A DNA stretch of 64,000 nucleotides from Streptomyces sp. CB01881 (GTDB taxonomy: Bacteria; Actinomycetota; Actinomycetes; Streptomycetales; Streptomycetaceae), in contig NZ_CP026498.1 of assembly GCF_002953255.1 (NCBI RefSeq), positions 1,659,291-1,723,290 of the forward strand. The letters are read 5' to 3'. Each line of letters starts with the position of its first letter. Position 1 is the stretch's first letter. Of the stretch, positions 34,290 to 42,778 are shown piece by piece. The position numbers and the translations under genes are program-made. The notes under the pieces were generated by a model. The model did not search any database. It saw only the letters and a list, made by a program, of their open reading frames with translations, and had not been told where the DNA came from.

Positions 34290-36002
34290 ATGACACCCGT
34301 GCTCAGCGTCCGCGACCTGTCCGTCACCTTCGCCGACCCGCGCGGCGGCGCACCCGTGCACGCCGTCCGCGGCCTCTCCTTCGACCTGGCCCGTGGTGAG
34401 GTCCTCGGCCTGGTGGGCGAGTCCGGCTCCGGCAAGTCCGCGACCGGACTCGCCGTCCTCGGCCTGCACGACCCGCGCACCACCACCGTCACCGGCTCGA
34501 TCCGGCTGGCGGCGCCAGGGCCGGGGCCCTCGGAAGCCGGGCGGGGGCCGTCGGAATCCGGGCGGGGGCCGGGCGGGCAGGAGCTCGTCGGCGCGGACGA
34601 GTCCGTGCTGCGCGAGGTGCGCGGCGGCCGGGTCGCCCTGGTCTTCCAGGACGCGCTCACCTCGCTCAGCCCGTTCCACGGCGTGGGCGCGCAGCTGGCC
34701 GAGATGTACCGGCTGCACCACCCCGGCGCCGGCCGCGGCGAGGCCCGGCGGCGGGCCGCCGCGATGCTGGACCGGGTCGGCATCCCGGCCGCCCGGGTCC
34801 GCGACTACCCGCACCAGTTCTCCGGGGGCATGCGCCAGCGGGTGATGATCGCGATGGCCCTGATGAACGAAGCCGACGTCCTCATCGCCGACGAGCCCAC
34901 CACCGCGCTCGACGCCCGCGTCCAGCGGCAGGTGCTCGACCTGCTGGGCGAGTTGCAGCGCGAACACGGCACGGCGGTCCTGCTGGTCAGCCACGACCTG
35001 GGCGTGGTCGCCGGGACGACCGACCGGACGCTGGTGCTGCGCGACGGGAGGCGGGTGGAGTCCGCACCCACGACCTCGCTCCTGGCCGCGCCGCAACACC
35101 CGTACACCCGGGCCCTGGTGGGCGCCGCCCTCACCCGGGAGAGCGTCCCGGGAACGCCGCTGCCGACGATTGACGACCCGTCACCCTCCTTCGCCTTCCG
35201 GGACCGGACGGCTCCGCCGGCGGACCGGTGGCTGGTCGAGGCCGAGGACCTCGCCGTCCGCTTCCCCGGCCGGCGGCGGTTCCCCGGGCGGCCCGGCGAA
35301 CCCGTCCGGGCGGTGGAGGGCGTCACCCTGCGGATCGCCCCCGGCGAGACCCTGGGCCTGGTCGGGGAGTCCGGCTCCGGCAAGTCCACCACCTCCCGCG
35401 TGCTGGCCGGCCTCCAGCCCGCCACCGCCGGCCGGATCCGGTACGGCGGCGTCGACATCACCACCCCCGACCGGGCCCTGCGGCGGCGGCTCAGCCGCGA
35501 GGTCCAGCTCGTCTTCCAGGACCCGTACGCCTCGCTCAACCCCCGCCGCACCGTCGCCCAGACGCTCGACACGCCGCTGCGCCTGCACACCGCGCTCTCC
35601 GCCGAAGGGCGACGCGAGCGGTCCGCCGAGCTGCTGGAGCAGGTCGGCCTGTCCGCCGGCCACCTCGACCGCTACCCGCACGAGTTCTCCGGCGGCCAGC
35701 GCCAGCGGATCGGCATCGCCCGCGCGCTCGCCCCGTCACCCCGGCTGATCATCGCGGACGAGCCGGTCTCCGCACTGGACGTCTCGGTACAGGCCCAGGT
35801 GCTCAATCTGCTGATGGAGCTGCGCGAACGGCTCGGCGTCGCCTTCCTCTTCGTCTCGCACGACCTCGCGGTGGTCCGGCACTTCTGCGACCGGGTCGCC
35901 GTGATGCACCGCGGGCGCCTGGTGGAGTCCACCGACCGCGACCGGCTGTTCGCCGCCCCGCACACCGACTACACCCGGGAGCTGCTGGCCGCCGCGCACT
36001 GA
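34290..36002 (+). CDS. Fused double ABC ATPase (DppD-DppF type)
   Basis: This 570-aa protein contains two complete ABC domains. Domain 1 has Walker A GESGSGKS (43-50), signature FSGGMRQRVMIAMA and Walker B DVLIADEPTTALD. Domain 2 repeats GESGSGKSTTS, FSGGQRQRIGIARA and LIIADEPVSALD. A Gly/Pro/Ser-rich insert (PSEAGRGPSESGRG) sits between Walker A and the Q loop of domain 1. It powers the importer whose permeases and binding protein lie upstream. It starts at ATG 34290. Confidence 0.95.
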   Translation: MTPVLSVRDLSVTFADPRGGAPVHAVRGLSFDLARGEVLGLVGESGSGKSATGLAVLGLHDPRTTTVTGSIRLAAPGPGPSEAGRGPSESGRGPGGQELVGADESVLREVRGGRVALVFQDALTSLSPFHGVGAQLAEMYRLHHPGAGRGEARRRAAAMLDRVGIPAARVRDYPHQFSGGMRQRVMIAMALMNEADVLIADEPTTALDARVQRQVLDLLGELQREHGTAVLLVSHDLGVVAGTTDRTLVLRDGRRVESAPTTSLLAAPQHPYTRALVGAALTRESVPGTPLPTIDDPSPSFAFRDRTAPPADRWLVEAEDLAVRFPGRRRFPGRPGEPVRAVEGVTLRIAPGETLGLVGESGSGKSTTSRVLAGLQPATAGRIRYGGVDITTPDRALRRRLSREVQLVFQDPYASLNPRRTVAQTLDTPLRLHTALSAEGRRERSAELLEQVGLSAGHLDRYPHEFSGGQRQRIGIARALAPSPRLIIADEPVSALDVSVQAQVLNLLMELRERLGVAFLFVSHDLAVVRHFCDRVAVMHRGRLVESTDRDRLFAAPHTDYTRELLAAAH

Positions 36003-36088
36003 GGGTGTGTCGCCGCCTCCCTCCGGGCCGCTGCGCATACGATCGGCTACCGACAGTGAGCGCCTCAGTCCCAGAGAAGGGGTTCCCG

Positions 36089-36610
36089 ATGACCCTCGTC
36101 CGCCAAGCCGCCACCCTGATCCAGCTGTTGGGCCGCCTCCACCCCGAGGCCCTGGACGGCATCCGCCCGCACCTGCCCGTCCTCGGCCCCACCCGCCACG
36201 TCCACCTGGCCACCAGCGGCCAGGCCGCCCCGCTCAACCCGCAACCGCTCCCGCCCGGGGCGCCCGAACTGCGGCTCGCCGTCTCCGGCACCGTCAACGC
36301 GGTGGCCAACACGGCCATCACCGCCCGCCTCTCCGGCGGCGACGTGCGCGCCATCCTCGGCGAGGTCGGCGACGACTGGTGCGGGACGGGACACCAGGTC
36401 AAGATCCCCTGGCCCAAGCACTGGCCACTCCCCTGGCCCCCCGGCGAGCCCTACCCGATCGACCCCGACTACGCCACGCCCGCCGTCCAGGCCCAGGCCG
36501 CCCTCGGGTTCGAGGCCTACGCCGGCAGCATCGCCGACAAGGAACTCGGTGCGGCCTTCAGCGAGTTGGCCGAGCGACTCGCCGACGCGGCGATCCGGAA
36601 CGCGGGCTGA
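36089..36610 (+). CDS. Hypothetical protein with Pro/Trp-rich core
   Basis: This 173-aa protein belongs to no family I recognise. It has an N-terminal helix (TLVRQAATLIQLLGRLHPEA), the segment PLNPQPLPPGAPEL, then WCGTGHQVKIPWPKHWPLPW and PPGEPYPIDPDY, and an Ala-rich helical C-terminus. The Pro/Trp-rich middle looks like a ligand- or protein-binding surface. No signal peptide is visible. It begins at an ATG after AGAAGGGG, 86 bases behind the fused ATPase gene, and may or may not share its transcript. Confidence 0.65.
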   Translation: MTLVRQAATLIQLLGRLHPEALDGIRPHLPVLGPTRHVHLATSGQAAPLNPQPLPPGAPELRLAVSGTVNAVANTAITARLSGGDVRAILGEVGDDWCGTGHQVKIPWPKHWPLPWPPGEPYPIDPDYATPAVQAQAALGFEAYAGSIADKELGAAFSELAERLADAAIRNAG

Positions 36611-36668
36611 CCCGGAGCGCCGACGAGGACACCTGGTCCCGGCCCGCCACCTGAGTGGCGGGCCGGAC

Positions 36669-37112
36669 TCATCCTGCGGCGCCGGAGGGAACGGGCGTCG
36701 TGAGGTGGCGGCGTGGACCCGACAGGGCCCGGATCACCCCACGGCCCTCCTCCGGCTTCCAGTCCACCGGGTCGGTGGCGAGCAGCGCGTACACGTCCAT
36801 GTCGCGCCGCTCGCCGCCGACCGTCTGCCACTGACGCAGCCGGCCCTCACGGCGGAAACCCGCCTGCTCGGCGGTGCGGACCGAACCGGTGTTCCACGGC
36901 TCGATGTACAGCTCCGGCCGGGCCAGCCGCAGCTCCTCGAACGCCCAGCGGGACACCGCCCGCAGGCCGTTCCCGGCCACCCCGCGACCACGCGCCGACC
37001 CGGCCGTCCAGTAGCCGAGCGAGGCCCTGCCGTCCTCCTTCGGCCAGAGACCGAGGAAGCCGACGGACCGCTGCTCCGCCGCGTCCACGATCACGAACGG
37101 GTAGCCGGTGCC
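36669..37112 (-). pseudogene. GNAT acetyltransferase remnant (N-terminus lost)
   Basis: About 147 codons remain of a RimJ/RimL-type N-acetyltransferase: FVIVDAAEQRSVGFLGLWP, ASLGYWTAGSARGRGVAGNGL (acetyl-CoA loop), AFEELRLARPELYIEPWNTGSV and RTAEQAGFRREGRLRQW. The first third of the domain is missing. The frame stays open upstream to 37358, but there it is antisense to a deaminase remnant and codes no GNAT sequence. The break lies at about 37112. Confidence 0.7.
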
Positions 37113-37376
37113 GCGGCCCGCAACGCCGACGGGCGGATCGTCACCGCGCTCAACGCGTTTCACTTCACCGGCGGGCCCTGTGCCGAACTCGTGCTCATCG
37201 GTGCCGCCGCCGGGCAGGGCGCCTACGACCTCACCGCCATCGTCGCCGTGGCCGACCGGGGCCGCGGGGAGACCGGCACAGCCGGGGAAACAGGGGGCGC
37301 CGTTCGCAGCCTCCCCGTCCTCGACCTGCTCCCCGAGGCCTACGTGTGGGCGGTCCACCGGCCGGGGGAGACGTAG
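37113..37376 (+). pseudogene. Cytidine/blasticidin-deaminase-like remnant
   Basis: The 87 codons read ADGRIVTALNAFHFTGGPCAEL (the Cys-Ala-Glu zinc/proton motif), LTAIVAVADRGRG and a native-looking end RSLPVLDLLPEAYVW. The N-terminus is missing. The PCxxC zinc motif that should follow DRGRG is replaced by ETGTAGETGGA. It cannot bind zinc normally. It begins at the same point where the opposite-strand GNAT remnant begins. Confidence 0.7.
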
Positions 37377-37511
37377 CAGGTCACCCCGCCCGTACCCTGA
37401 GCCCGCACCCGGTTCGGCCGGGCGCCGGCAAACCCGTGTTCCGCCACGCCACGGCCGGTGGACGCGCTACCGTGCCGATGACGAGGGAGATCACCGACCT
37501 ATGGGGGCACG

Positions 37512-38072
37512 TTGTCCGACGAACTGCTGATGGCAAAGATCAACCACGGGTTCGACCACCTCGACGCCGACGGCGACGGACTGCTGACCGAGCGGGACCA
37601 CGTACTGATGGGGCACTCGGTGGCCCGCTCGCTCGGACACGCCGAGGGCTCGGAGGCCGAGGCCTGGATCGTCCGCGCCTACCTCACGATCTGGCACGAC
37701 CTGCACCTGGCCCACCTGCCGATCGGCACGGAGGCGATCACCCGCGAGCAGTTCACCGCATCCACCGCGTCGCTCGCCGACGACCCGGAGGCCGCCCGGG
37801 CCAGCCTCGGGGCGCTGGCCGAGGCCTTCCTGGCCGTGGCCGACACCAGCAGGAGCGGCACGGTGGACGCGGGCGAGTTCTTCGTCTTCCAGCGCGGCCA
37901 CTTCGCCGGCCTCTCCCGCGACGACGCCGACGAGGCCTTCCGCCGGCTCGACCTGGACGGCGACGGCAGGCTGTCGGCCGCCGAGTTCACCAACGCGATC
38001 ATCGAGTACTGGACCAGCCGCGAACCGGAGGCTCCCGGCAACTGGTGGACGGGCCGGGCCTCGTTCGTGTAG
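37512..38072 (+). CDS. EF-hand calcium-binding protein
   Basis: This 186-aa calerythrin/CalD-like protein has EF-hand loops DADGDGLLTERD (18-29), DTSRSGTVDAGE (111-122) and DLDGDGRLSAAE (147-158). A fourth, degenerate hand lies around 60-80. It is a cytoplasmic Ca2+ buffer or sensor. A TTG at 37512 with GGGGGC upstream is the likely start; an ATG 18 bases later is an alternative. Confidence 0.9.
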   Translation: MSDELLMAKINHGFDHLDADGDGLLTERDHVLMGHSVARSLGHAEGSEAEAWIVRAYLTIWHDLHLAHLPIGTEAITREQFTASTASLADDPEAARASLGALAEAFLAVADTSRSGTVDAGEFFVFQRGHFAGLSRDDADEAFRRLDLDGDGRLSAAEFTNAIIEYWTSREPEAPGNWWTGRASFV

Positions 38073-38101
38073 CCGCCGGGCGTGCGGGGCCCGCCCCGTC
38101 C

Positions 38102-38870
38102 TCAGTCGGCCGCCGCGGCCGGGAAGTCGCGCAGGGTCCGGACGTCGCGGGTCAGCAGCAACGGCACGCAGGAGAACAGGCTGACCCGCCGCCACCAGCC
38201 AGAGCCCGGGCGCAGACCGATCGTCGAGCCGAGGAGCCCCCTGGCCGCCGCGCCGATCGGGAGCGTGCCCCAGATGACGAAGCGGACCGAGGCGTTCATC
38301 CGGGCCTGCATGGCCGTCGGGGTGACGGCCTGGCGAAGGCCGACCTGGGCGATGTTGTAGACCGTGATGCCGCAGGCGGTGATCCCGGCGGCCCCGGCCA
38401 GGGCGGGGACGGCACGATCCGGGGTCGCCGTGGCGAGCAACAGCACGCCCAGCCCCGGCAGGCACTTGGCCGCGACCAGCAGCCGCCCGAGACCGAACAG
38501 CCGGATCAGGCGGCCGGTGAGCAGGGCGCCGATCAGGGCGCCGATCAGGGCGCCGATCAGGGCGCAGACGTTGCCGACGGTCAGCGCGAGGCCGAGCCGG
38601 CCCGGGGAGAGCCCCAGGTCACGCAGGGCGAAGGCGGGCAGCAGGGCGCTCAGCGCGCCGCCCGGGCCGGCCAGGTTGCCGATCGCGGTGGCGAGGGCGA
38701 GCACCGGGAACACGAAGAAGCTGATCTGGGTGCCGAACTGGCTGACCGTGTGCGCGGACCAGAGCGCGGGCGAGAGAGGGGCGCAGGAGATGCGCAGGGC
38801 GTACGGGACGTGCGGGGCGGGAGGGACAGGAACGACAGGAGGCGACACGAGACGACAGACGAAGGAAGGT
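38102..38870 (-). pseudogene. MFS transporter remnant with internal deletion
   Basis: The N-terminal helix LWSAHTVSQFGTQISFFVFP is followed almost directly by second-half MFS sequence (FALRDLGLSPGRLGLAL, GLGRLLVAAK, YNIAQVGLRQAVTPTAMQARMNAS, FVIWGTLPIGA). Roughly five helices (TM2-TM6) are missing, so about 260 residues remain of the usual 400. Near the end, GLRP and VSLFSCVPLLL are in one frame while the expected GLWLVAAG between them is in another, so two small indels are likely. A 12-bp triplication (38531-38566) encodes GALIGALIGALI. Confidence 0.7.
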
Positions 38871-39040
38871 GACGCTCCGCACGTACACAACATCAGCCAG
38901 TTACGGTCGGCCGGGATTGGCCCCGCCCGGCCCGGGTAATCCGGGTACGCTCCGGTCGCACGTGGCGGCCGGGCACACCGCCGGGAGGGCCGGTCCGGCG
39001 CTGTGCCGACCGTACCGACCGGCCCCCTTGAGGAGCCCCC

Positions 39041-40591
39041 ATGCCGACCCTGGTCGAAACCGGCTACGGACCGGTGTCCGGGACCACCGAGAACGGGATC
39101 ACCCGCTTCCTCGGCATCCCCTACGCCGCCGCCCCCGGCAGCGAGGCCAACCGGTTCGGGCCGCCGGCCCCGCCGGAACCCTGGGACGAGGTACGGGAGG
39201 CCACCGCGTACGGGCCGACCCCGCCCAAGCCCCCGATCAAGGGGCAGCTGGGCGAGCTGATGCCCGATCCGGTGATCGAGGGCGACGGCTGGCTGAGCGT
39301 CAACGTCTGGACCCCCGAGACCGAGGGCCGGGATCCGCTGCCGGTCATGGTCTGGATCCACGGGGGCGGCTTCACGACCGGCTCGTCCGCGGTGACCGCC
39401 TACGACGGCGCCACCTTCGCCCGCGACGGCGTCGTCTGCGTCACGCTCAACTACCGCCTCGGGGTGGAGGGCTTCGCCTACATCGAGGGCGCTCCGGCCC
39501 CGGCCAACCGCGGGTTGCTCGACCAGCTGTTCGCGCTGGAGTGGGTACGCGACAACATCGCGAACTTCGGCGGCGATCCGGACAACGTCACACTGTTCGG
39601 CGAGTCCGCCGGCGCGATGAGCGTGCTCGCCCTGATGTCGGCCGGTGTGGACCTCTTCCACAAGGCGATCGTCCAGAGCGGCACCGCCCACCTCGGCCAG
39701 ACCGTTGCCGACGCCTCGCTGGTCGTCAAGGCCGTTGCCGACCGGCTCGGTGTCACCCCCGACTTCGCGGGCCTGTCCACCGTGGCGCCCGGCGACCTCA
39801 TCGAGGCCCAGAGCCAGGTCGGCGACGACGTCGCCGCCGGCGCCGACGCGGCCAAGTACGGCGAGAGCACCGTCGCCGCCTGCGGCATGGCCTTCATGCC
39901 GGTGATCGACGGCGGGCTGCTGTCCGCCACGCCGTTCGAGGCCATCGCCCGCGGTGCCGGGGGGAACATCCCGCTGCTGATCGGCACCACCACCGAGGAG
40001 TTCCGGCTCTTCGTGATCCCGACCCCGATGGTCTACTGGCCGGATGCCGAGGCCTTCCGCGCCCGCGCCGAGGTCTACGGCGTCCCGGCCGGCTTCTACG
40101 ACCAGTACGCGAAGGGCGGTACGGACGTCTACCCGCGCCGCACACCCTCCGGGATCGCCTGCGCCGTCCTGACCGACCGGCTGGTCCGCATCCCGACCTA
40201 CCGGATCGCCGAGGCCCGCGAGAGCGGGGGCGGCGCGGCGCCCACGTACGTCTTCGAGTTCGGCTGGCGCTCCCCGACGGAGCCGAACACCCTCCGGGTC
40301 AGCCTCGGCGCGTGCCACAGCCTGGAGATCCCCTTCGTCTGGGACACCCTCGCCAACCCCGAGAGCCGGAAGTTCACCGGCCCCAACCCGCCGCAGGAGC
40401 TCGCCGCCGAACTCCACTCCCGCTGGATCGAGTTCGCCAGGACGGGCCGGCTCGCCGGCTGGGCCGCGTACGACACCGGCGACCGCCCGGTGATGACCTT
40501 CCACCGGGACAACGCGCCCCGGAACGAGGTCGTCAACGACCCCCGTGGCGCCGAGCGCAAGCTGTGGGAGGGCGTACTCGACCCCGCCTGA
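39041..40591 (+). CDS. Type B carboxylesterase
   Basis: This 516-aa alpha/beta hydrolase cleaves carboxylic esters. The oxyanion-hole motif is HGGGF (107-111), the nucleophile lies in GESAGAM (Ser189), and the catalytic His is in GACHSLEIPFVW near the end. The N-terminus (VSGTTENGITRFLGIPYA) is standard for the family. No signal peptide is seen, so it is cytoplasmic. It begins at an ATG after TTGAGGAG. It stands alone. Confidence 0.92.
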   Translation: MPTLVETGYGPVSGTTENGITRFLGIPYAAAPGSEANRFGPPAPPEPWDEVREATAYGPTPPKPPIKGQLGELMPDPVIEGDGWLSVNVWTPETEGRDPLPVMVWIHGGGFTTGSSAVTAYDGATFARDGVVCVTLNYRLGVEGFAYIEGAPAPANRGLLDQLFALEWVRDNIANFGGDPDNVTLFGESAGAMSVLALMSAGVDLFHKAIVQSGTAHLGQTVADASLVVKAVADRLGVTPDFAGLSTVAPGDLIEAQSQVGDDVAAGADAAKYGESTVAACGMAFMPVIDGGLLSATPFEAIARGAGGNIPLLIGTTTEEFRLFVIPTPMVYWPDAEAFRARAEVYGVPAGFYDQYAKGGTDVYPRRTPSGIACAVLTDRLVRIPTYRIAEARESGGGAAPTYVFEFGWRSPTEPNTLRVSLGACHSLEIPFVWDTLANPESRKFTGPNPPQELAAELHSRWIEFARTGRLAGWAAYDTGDRPVMTFHRDNAPRNEVVNDPRGAERKLWEGVLDPA

Positions 40592-40776
40592 CACCGACGC
40601 GCCTGCGACACCGCGCGCGGCCCGTCCGGGGTGGCGGGCCGCGCGGGAGGCGACGGAGCAGTCGGGGCGCCGACGCTGCTGCGGCCGGTCCCTCCCGTCG
40701 CGGCCGGCGCCGGACCGGGGTGCCCGCTGCACGGGGTGCCCGCCCCGCGAGGTGTCCACCGCATAGGGTGTCCGGC

Positions 40777-41409
40777 ATGCTGATCTGGATCAACGGGCCC
40801 TTCGGCGGCGGGAAGACGCAGACGGCCCACGAGTTGCTGCGCAGGCTGCCCGGGAGCGTGATCTGCGACCCGGAGCAGGTCGGGTTCGGCCTGCACCGGA
40901 TGACGCCGAGGCCACTGCGCGGCGACTTCCAGGACCTCCCGGCCTGGCGGCAGGGCGTGTTCGAGGTGCTCGACCGCACGCTCACCACCCACCGGGGCAC
41001 GGTGCTCGTGCCGATGACCGTGGTCGAACCGGTCTACTTCGCCGAGACGGTCGGGCGCTTGCGCGAACGCGGCCATGACGTACGGCACTTCGCACTGCTG
41101 GCGGAGCGCGAGGAGGTGTTGCGGCGGCTCCGGGAGCGCGGCCTCGGGCACGCCGTGCGGCTGGTCGCCGGCAAGGACGCGCCGCTGCGCCGCGAGAGCT
41201 TCGCCGTCTCGAAGCTCGACCACTGCCTGGAGCGGCTGCGCGGAACGGAGTTCGGCGAGCACCTGCACACCGACCACCTCACCGTCGCCCGGGTCGCCGA
41301 CCGGATCGCCGCCTCCGTGGGGCTGACGCTCGCACCGAACACGGACGGCGAGCTGCGCGGCCGGCTGCGGCGGGCCTGGACCGGTGTCCGACACATCCGG
41401 TTCGACTGA
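40777..41409 (+). CDS. TmrB-like ATP-binding protein
   Basis: This 210-aa P-loop protein begins MLIWINGPFGGGKTQTAHEL, very close to the opening of Bacillus TmrB (tunicamycin resistance ATPase). CDPEQVGFGL and ALLAEREEVLRRLRERG are also as in that kinase-like group. Some relatives phosphorylate antibiotics. Whether this one gives resistance is unknown. It begins at ATG 40777. A decaying 12-bp repeat starts at its stop (GACTGACGGGCG, GACGGACAGAGG). Confidence 0.8.
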   Translation: MLIWINGPFGGGKTQTAHELLRRLPGSVICDPEQVGFGLHRMTPRPLRGDFQDLPAWRQGVFEVLDRTLTTHRGTVLVPMTVVEPVYFAETVGRLRERGHDVRHFALLAEREEVLRRLRERGLGHAVRLVAGKDAPLRRESFAVSKLDHCLERLRGTEFGEHLHTDHLTVARVADRIAASVGLTLAPNTDGELRGRLRRAWTGVRHIRFD

Positions 41410-41550
41410 CGGGCGGACGGACAGAGGGACGGACTGCCGAACAGGCGGACTGGTGGACTGGTGGGCCCGCCCACCGGCGTCCCCGGCGGCCGGCGCCGCC
41501 GGGCAGATGACGATGATGGGTGCAACCGTCACACCGTTGGGAGCCCGCCC

Positions 41551-42090
41551 GTGCCCTTTCTCTACGTCGTCGTCTGCGCCTCCGGACTCGCCCCCGAGAC
41601 CGGCCGGCTGATCTCGGCCGCCCAGGCCGAGGGTTGGGAAGTCGGCGTCGTCGCCACCCCGCACGCGCTCGGCTTCATCGACGAGGCAGCCGTCGCCGCC
41701 CGGACCGGCTACCCGATCCGCTCGGCGTGGCGGAAGCCGGGCGAGCCGAAGCCGCTGCCGCCGCCGGACGCCATCGTCGTGGCACCCGCCACCTTCAACA
41801 CCGTCAACAAGTGGGCCGCCGGGATCTCCGACACGCTCGCCCTCGGCATCCTCTGCGAGGCGTACGGGCTCGGCGTGCCGACGGCCGTCCGGCCGGTGCT
41901 CAGCGCGGCGCAGGCCGCCCACCCCGCGTACGCCGAGAGCCTGGCGCGACTGCGGTCGATGGGCGTGCTGGTCCGCGAGGACGGCGACCTCACGGCCGTG
42001 CTCGACGCGGTGCGGCCGGTACTGCGGGCCCGGCCCGGCGCCGAGCAGGGCGCCGAACCCGGCACCGGGCCGGGGCCCGCGGAAGGGTGA
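41551..42090 (+). CDS. Flavoprotein of the HFCD (PPC decarboxylase/EpiD) family
   Basis: This 179-aa flavin-binding protein has the family pattern YVVVCASGLAPETGRLI, GVVATPHALGFID and IVVAPATFNTVNKWAAGISD, the last equal to the PASANT-like active-site/FMN motif. HFCD enzymes decarboxylate cysteine-type thiols, but stand-alone actinomycete members have no assigned role. The start is a GTG at 41551 with TTGGGAG upstream. The C-terminal 20 residues are Gly/Pro-rich. Confidence 0.82.
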   Translation: MPFLYVVVCASGLAPETGRLISAAQAEGWEVGVVATPHALGFIDEAAVAARTGYPIRSAWRKPGEPKPLPPPDAIVVAPATFNTVNKWAAGISDTLALGILCEAYGLGVPTAVRPVLSAAQAAHPAYAESLARLRSMGVLVREDGDLTAVLDAVRPVLRARPGAEQGAEPGTGPGPAEG

Positions 42091-42094
42091 ACGG

Positions 42095-42670
42095 TCAGTC
42101 CAGGGGGACGATCCGCTCGACCATCGTGTCGATCAGGGCCGTGAGCCCGTCCTCGCCCAACACCCCGGGCAGCGTGAGGTGTTCGATGAGCAGCCCGGTC
42201 ATCGCGAGATAGAGGACGACCACCGTCTCGCGGTCGCCGGGGAAGCCCTCGCCCAGGTGGTAGGCGATGTTGGCCTCCAGCTGCTCGCGGATCGTGCCGG
42301 TGAGCTGGTCGCGCACGCCGGGCCGACGGGTGGCCTCCAGCCGCAGTTCGAGCATGGCCAGGTAGCCGGCCCGTTCGGCGGTGATCCGCCGCAGCAGGTC
42401 GTGCATCAGCGCGGTGACCAGGGCGCGGTCGCGCGGGGCGCGGAGCAGCTCGGCGAGGACGGCCGGGTCGGGGGTCAGGCGGTGGTGGATGTGGCGGGCG
42501 ACCCGGTTGAGCAGGTCGTCGCGGTTGGCGAAGTAGTTGGACGCGGTTCCGGCCGGCACGCCCGCCTGGGCGTCGACCGCGCGGAATGTGAGGCCGCGGG
42601 CGCCCTCGCGGGCCAGAACGTCGATGGCGGCGTCGGTGAGGGCGGTGCGGCGGGCGGGGTTCTGGGCCAT
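42095..42670 (-). CDS. TetR-family transcriptional regulator
   Basis: This 191-aa regulator has an N-terminal helix-turn-helix (AIDVLAREGARGLTFRAVDAQAGVPAGTASNYF ending NRDDLL) and a helical ligand domain. It is divergent from the DHFR-like gene with 108 bases between. The simplest model is control of that gene and of itself. It starts at ATG 42670. Confidence 0.9.
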   Translation of the reverse strand: MAQNPARRTALTDAAIDVLAREGARGLTFRAVDAQAGVPAGTASNYFANRDDLLNRVARHIHHRLTPDPAVLAELLRAPRDRALVTALMHDLLRRITAERAGYLAMLELRLEATRRPGVRDQLTGTIREQLEANIAYHLGEGFPGDRETVVVLYLAMTGLLIEHLTLPGVLGEDGLTALIDTMVERIVPLD

Positions 42671-42698
42671 GACTCTGATCCTCTTTCAGGAAAACTCT

Positions 42699-42728
42699 TG
42701 CAACCACTACACCCGGAGTACTATAACT
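42699..42728 (+). promoter_or_regulatory. Promoter of the DHFR-like gene
   Basis: TTGCAA (42699-42704) and TATAAC (42723-42728) are separated by 18 bases and lie about 50 bases before the ATG. This is a close match to the vegetative sigma consensus. CTTGCAAC and GTTGTTCAAG flank it as an imperfect inverted repeat, a likely TetR site. Confidence 0.65.
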
Positions 42729-42778
42729 GTCGTTGTTCAAGGCGCAGAGCCTTCGACCGACCAACCCCAAGGACGTGA

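Noticed and set aside
36669..37358. A full 229-codon GNAT gene on the minus strand
   Set aside because: The first third is antisense to a recognisable deaminase remnant and carries no acetyltransferase sequence. Only the part below 37112 is GNAT.
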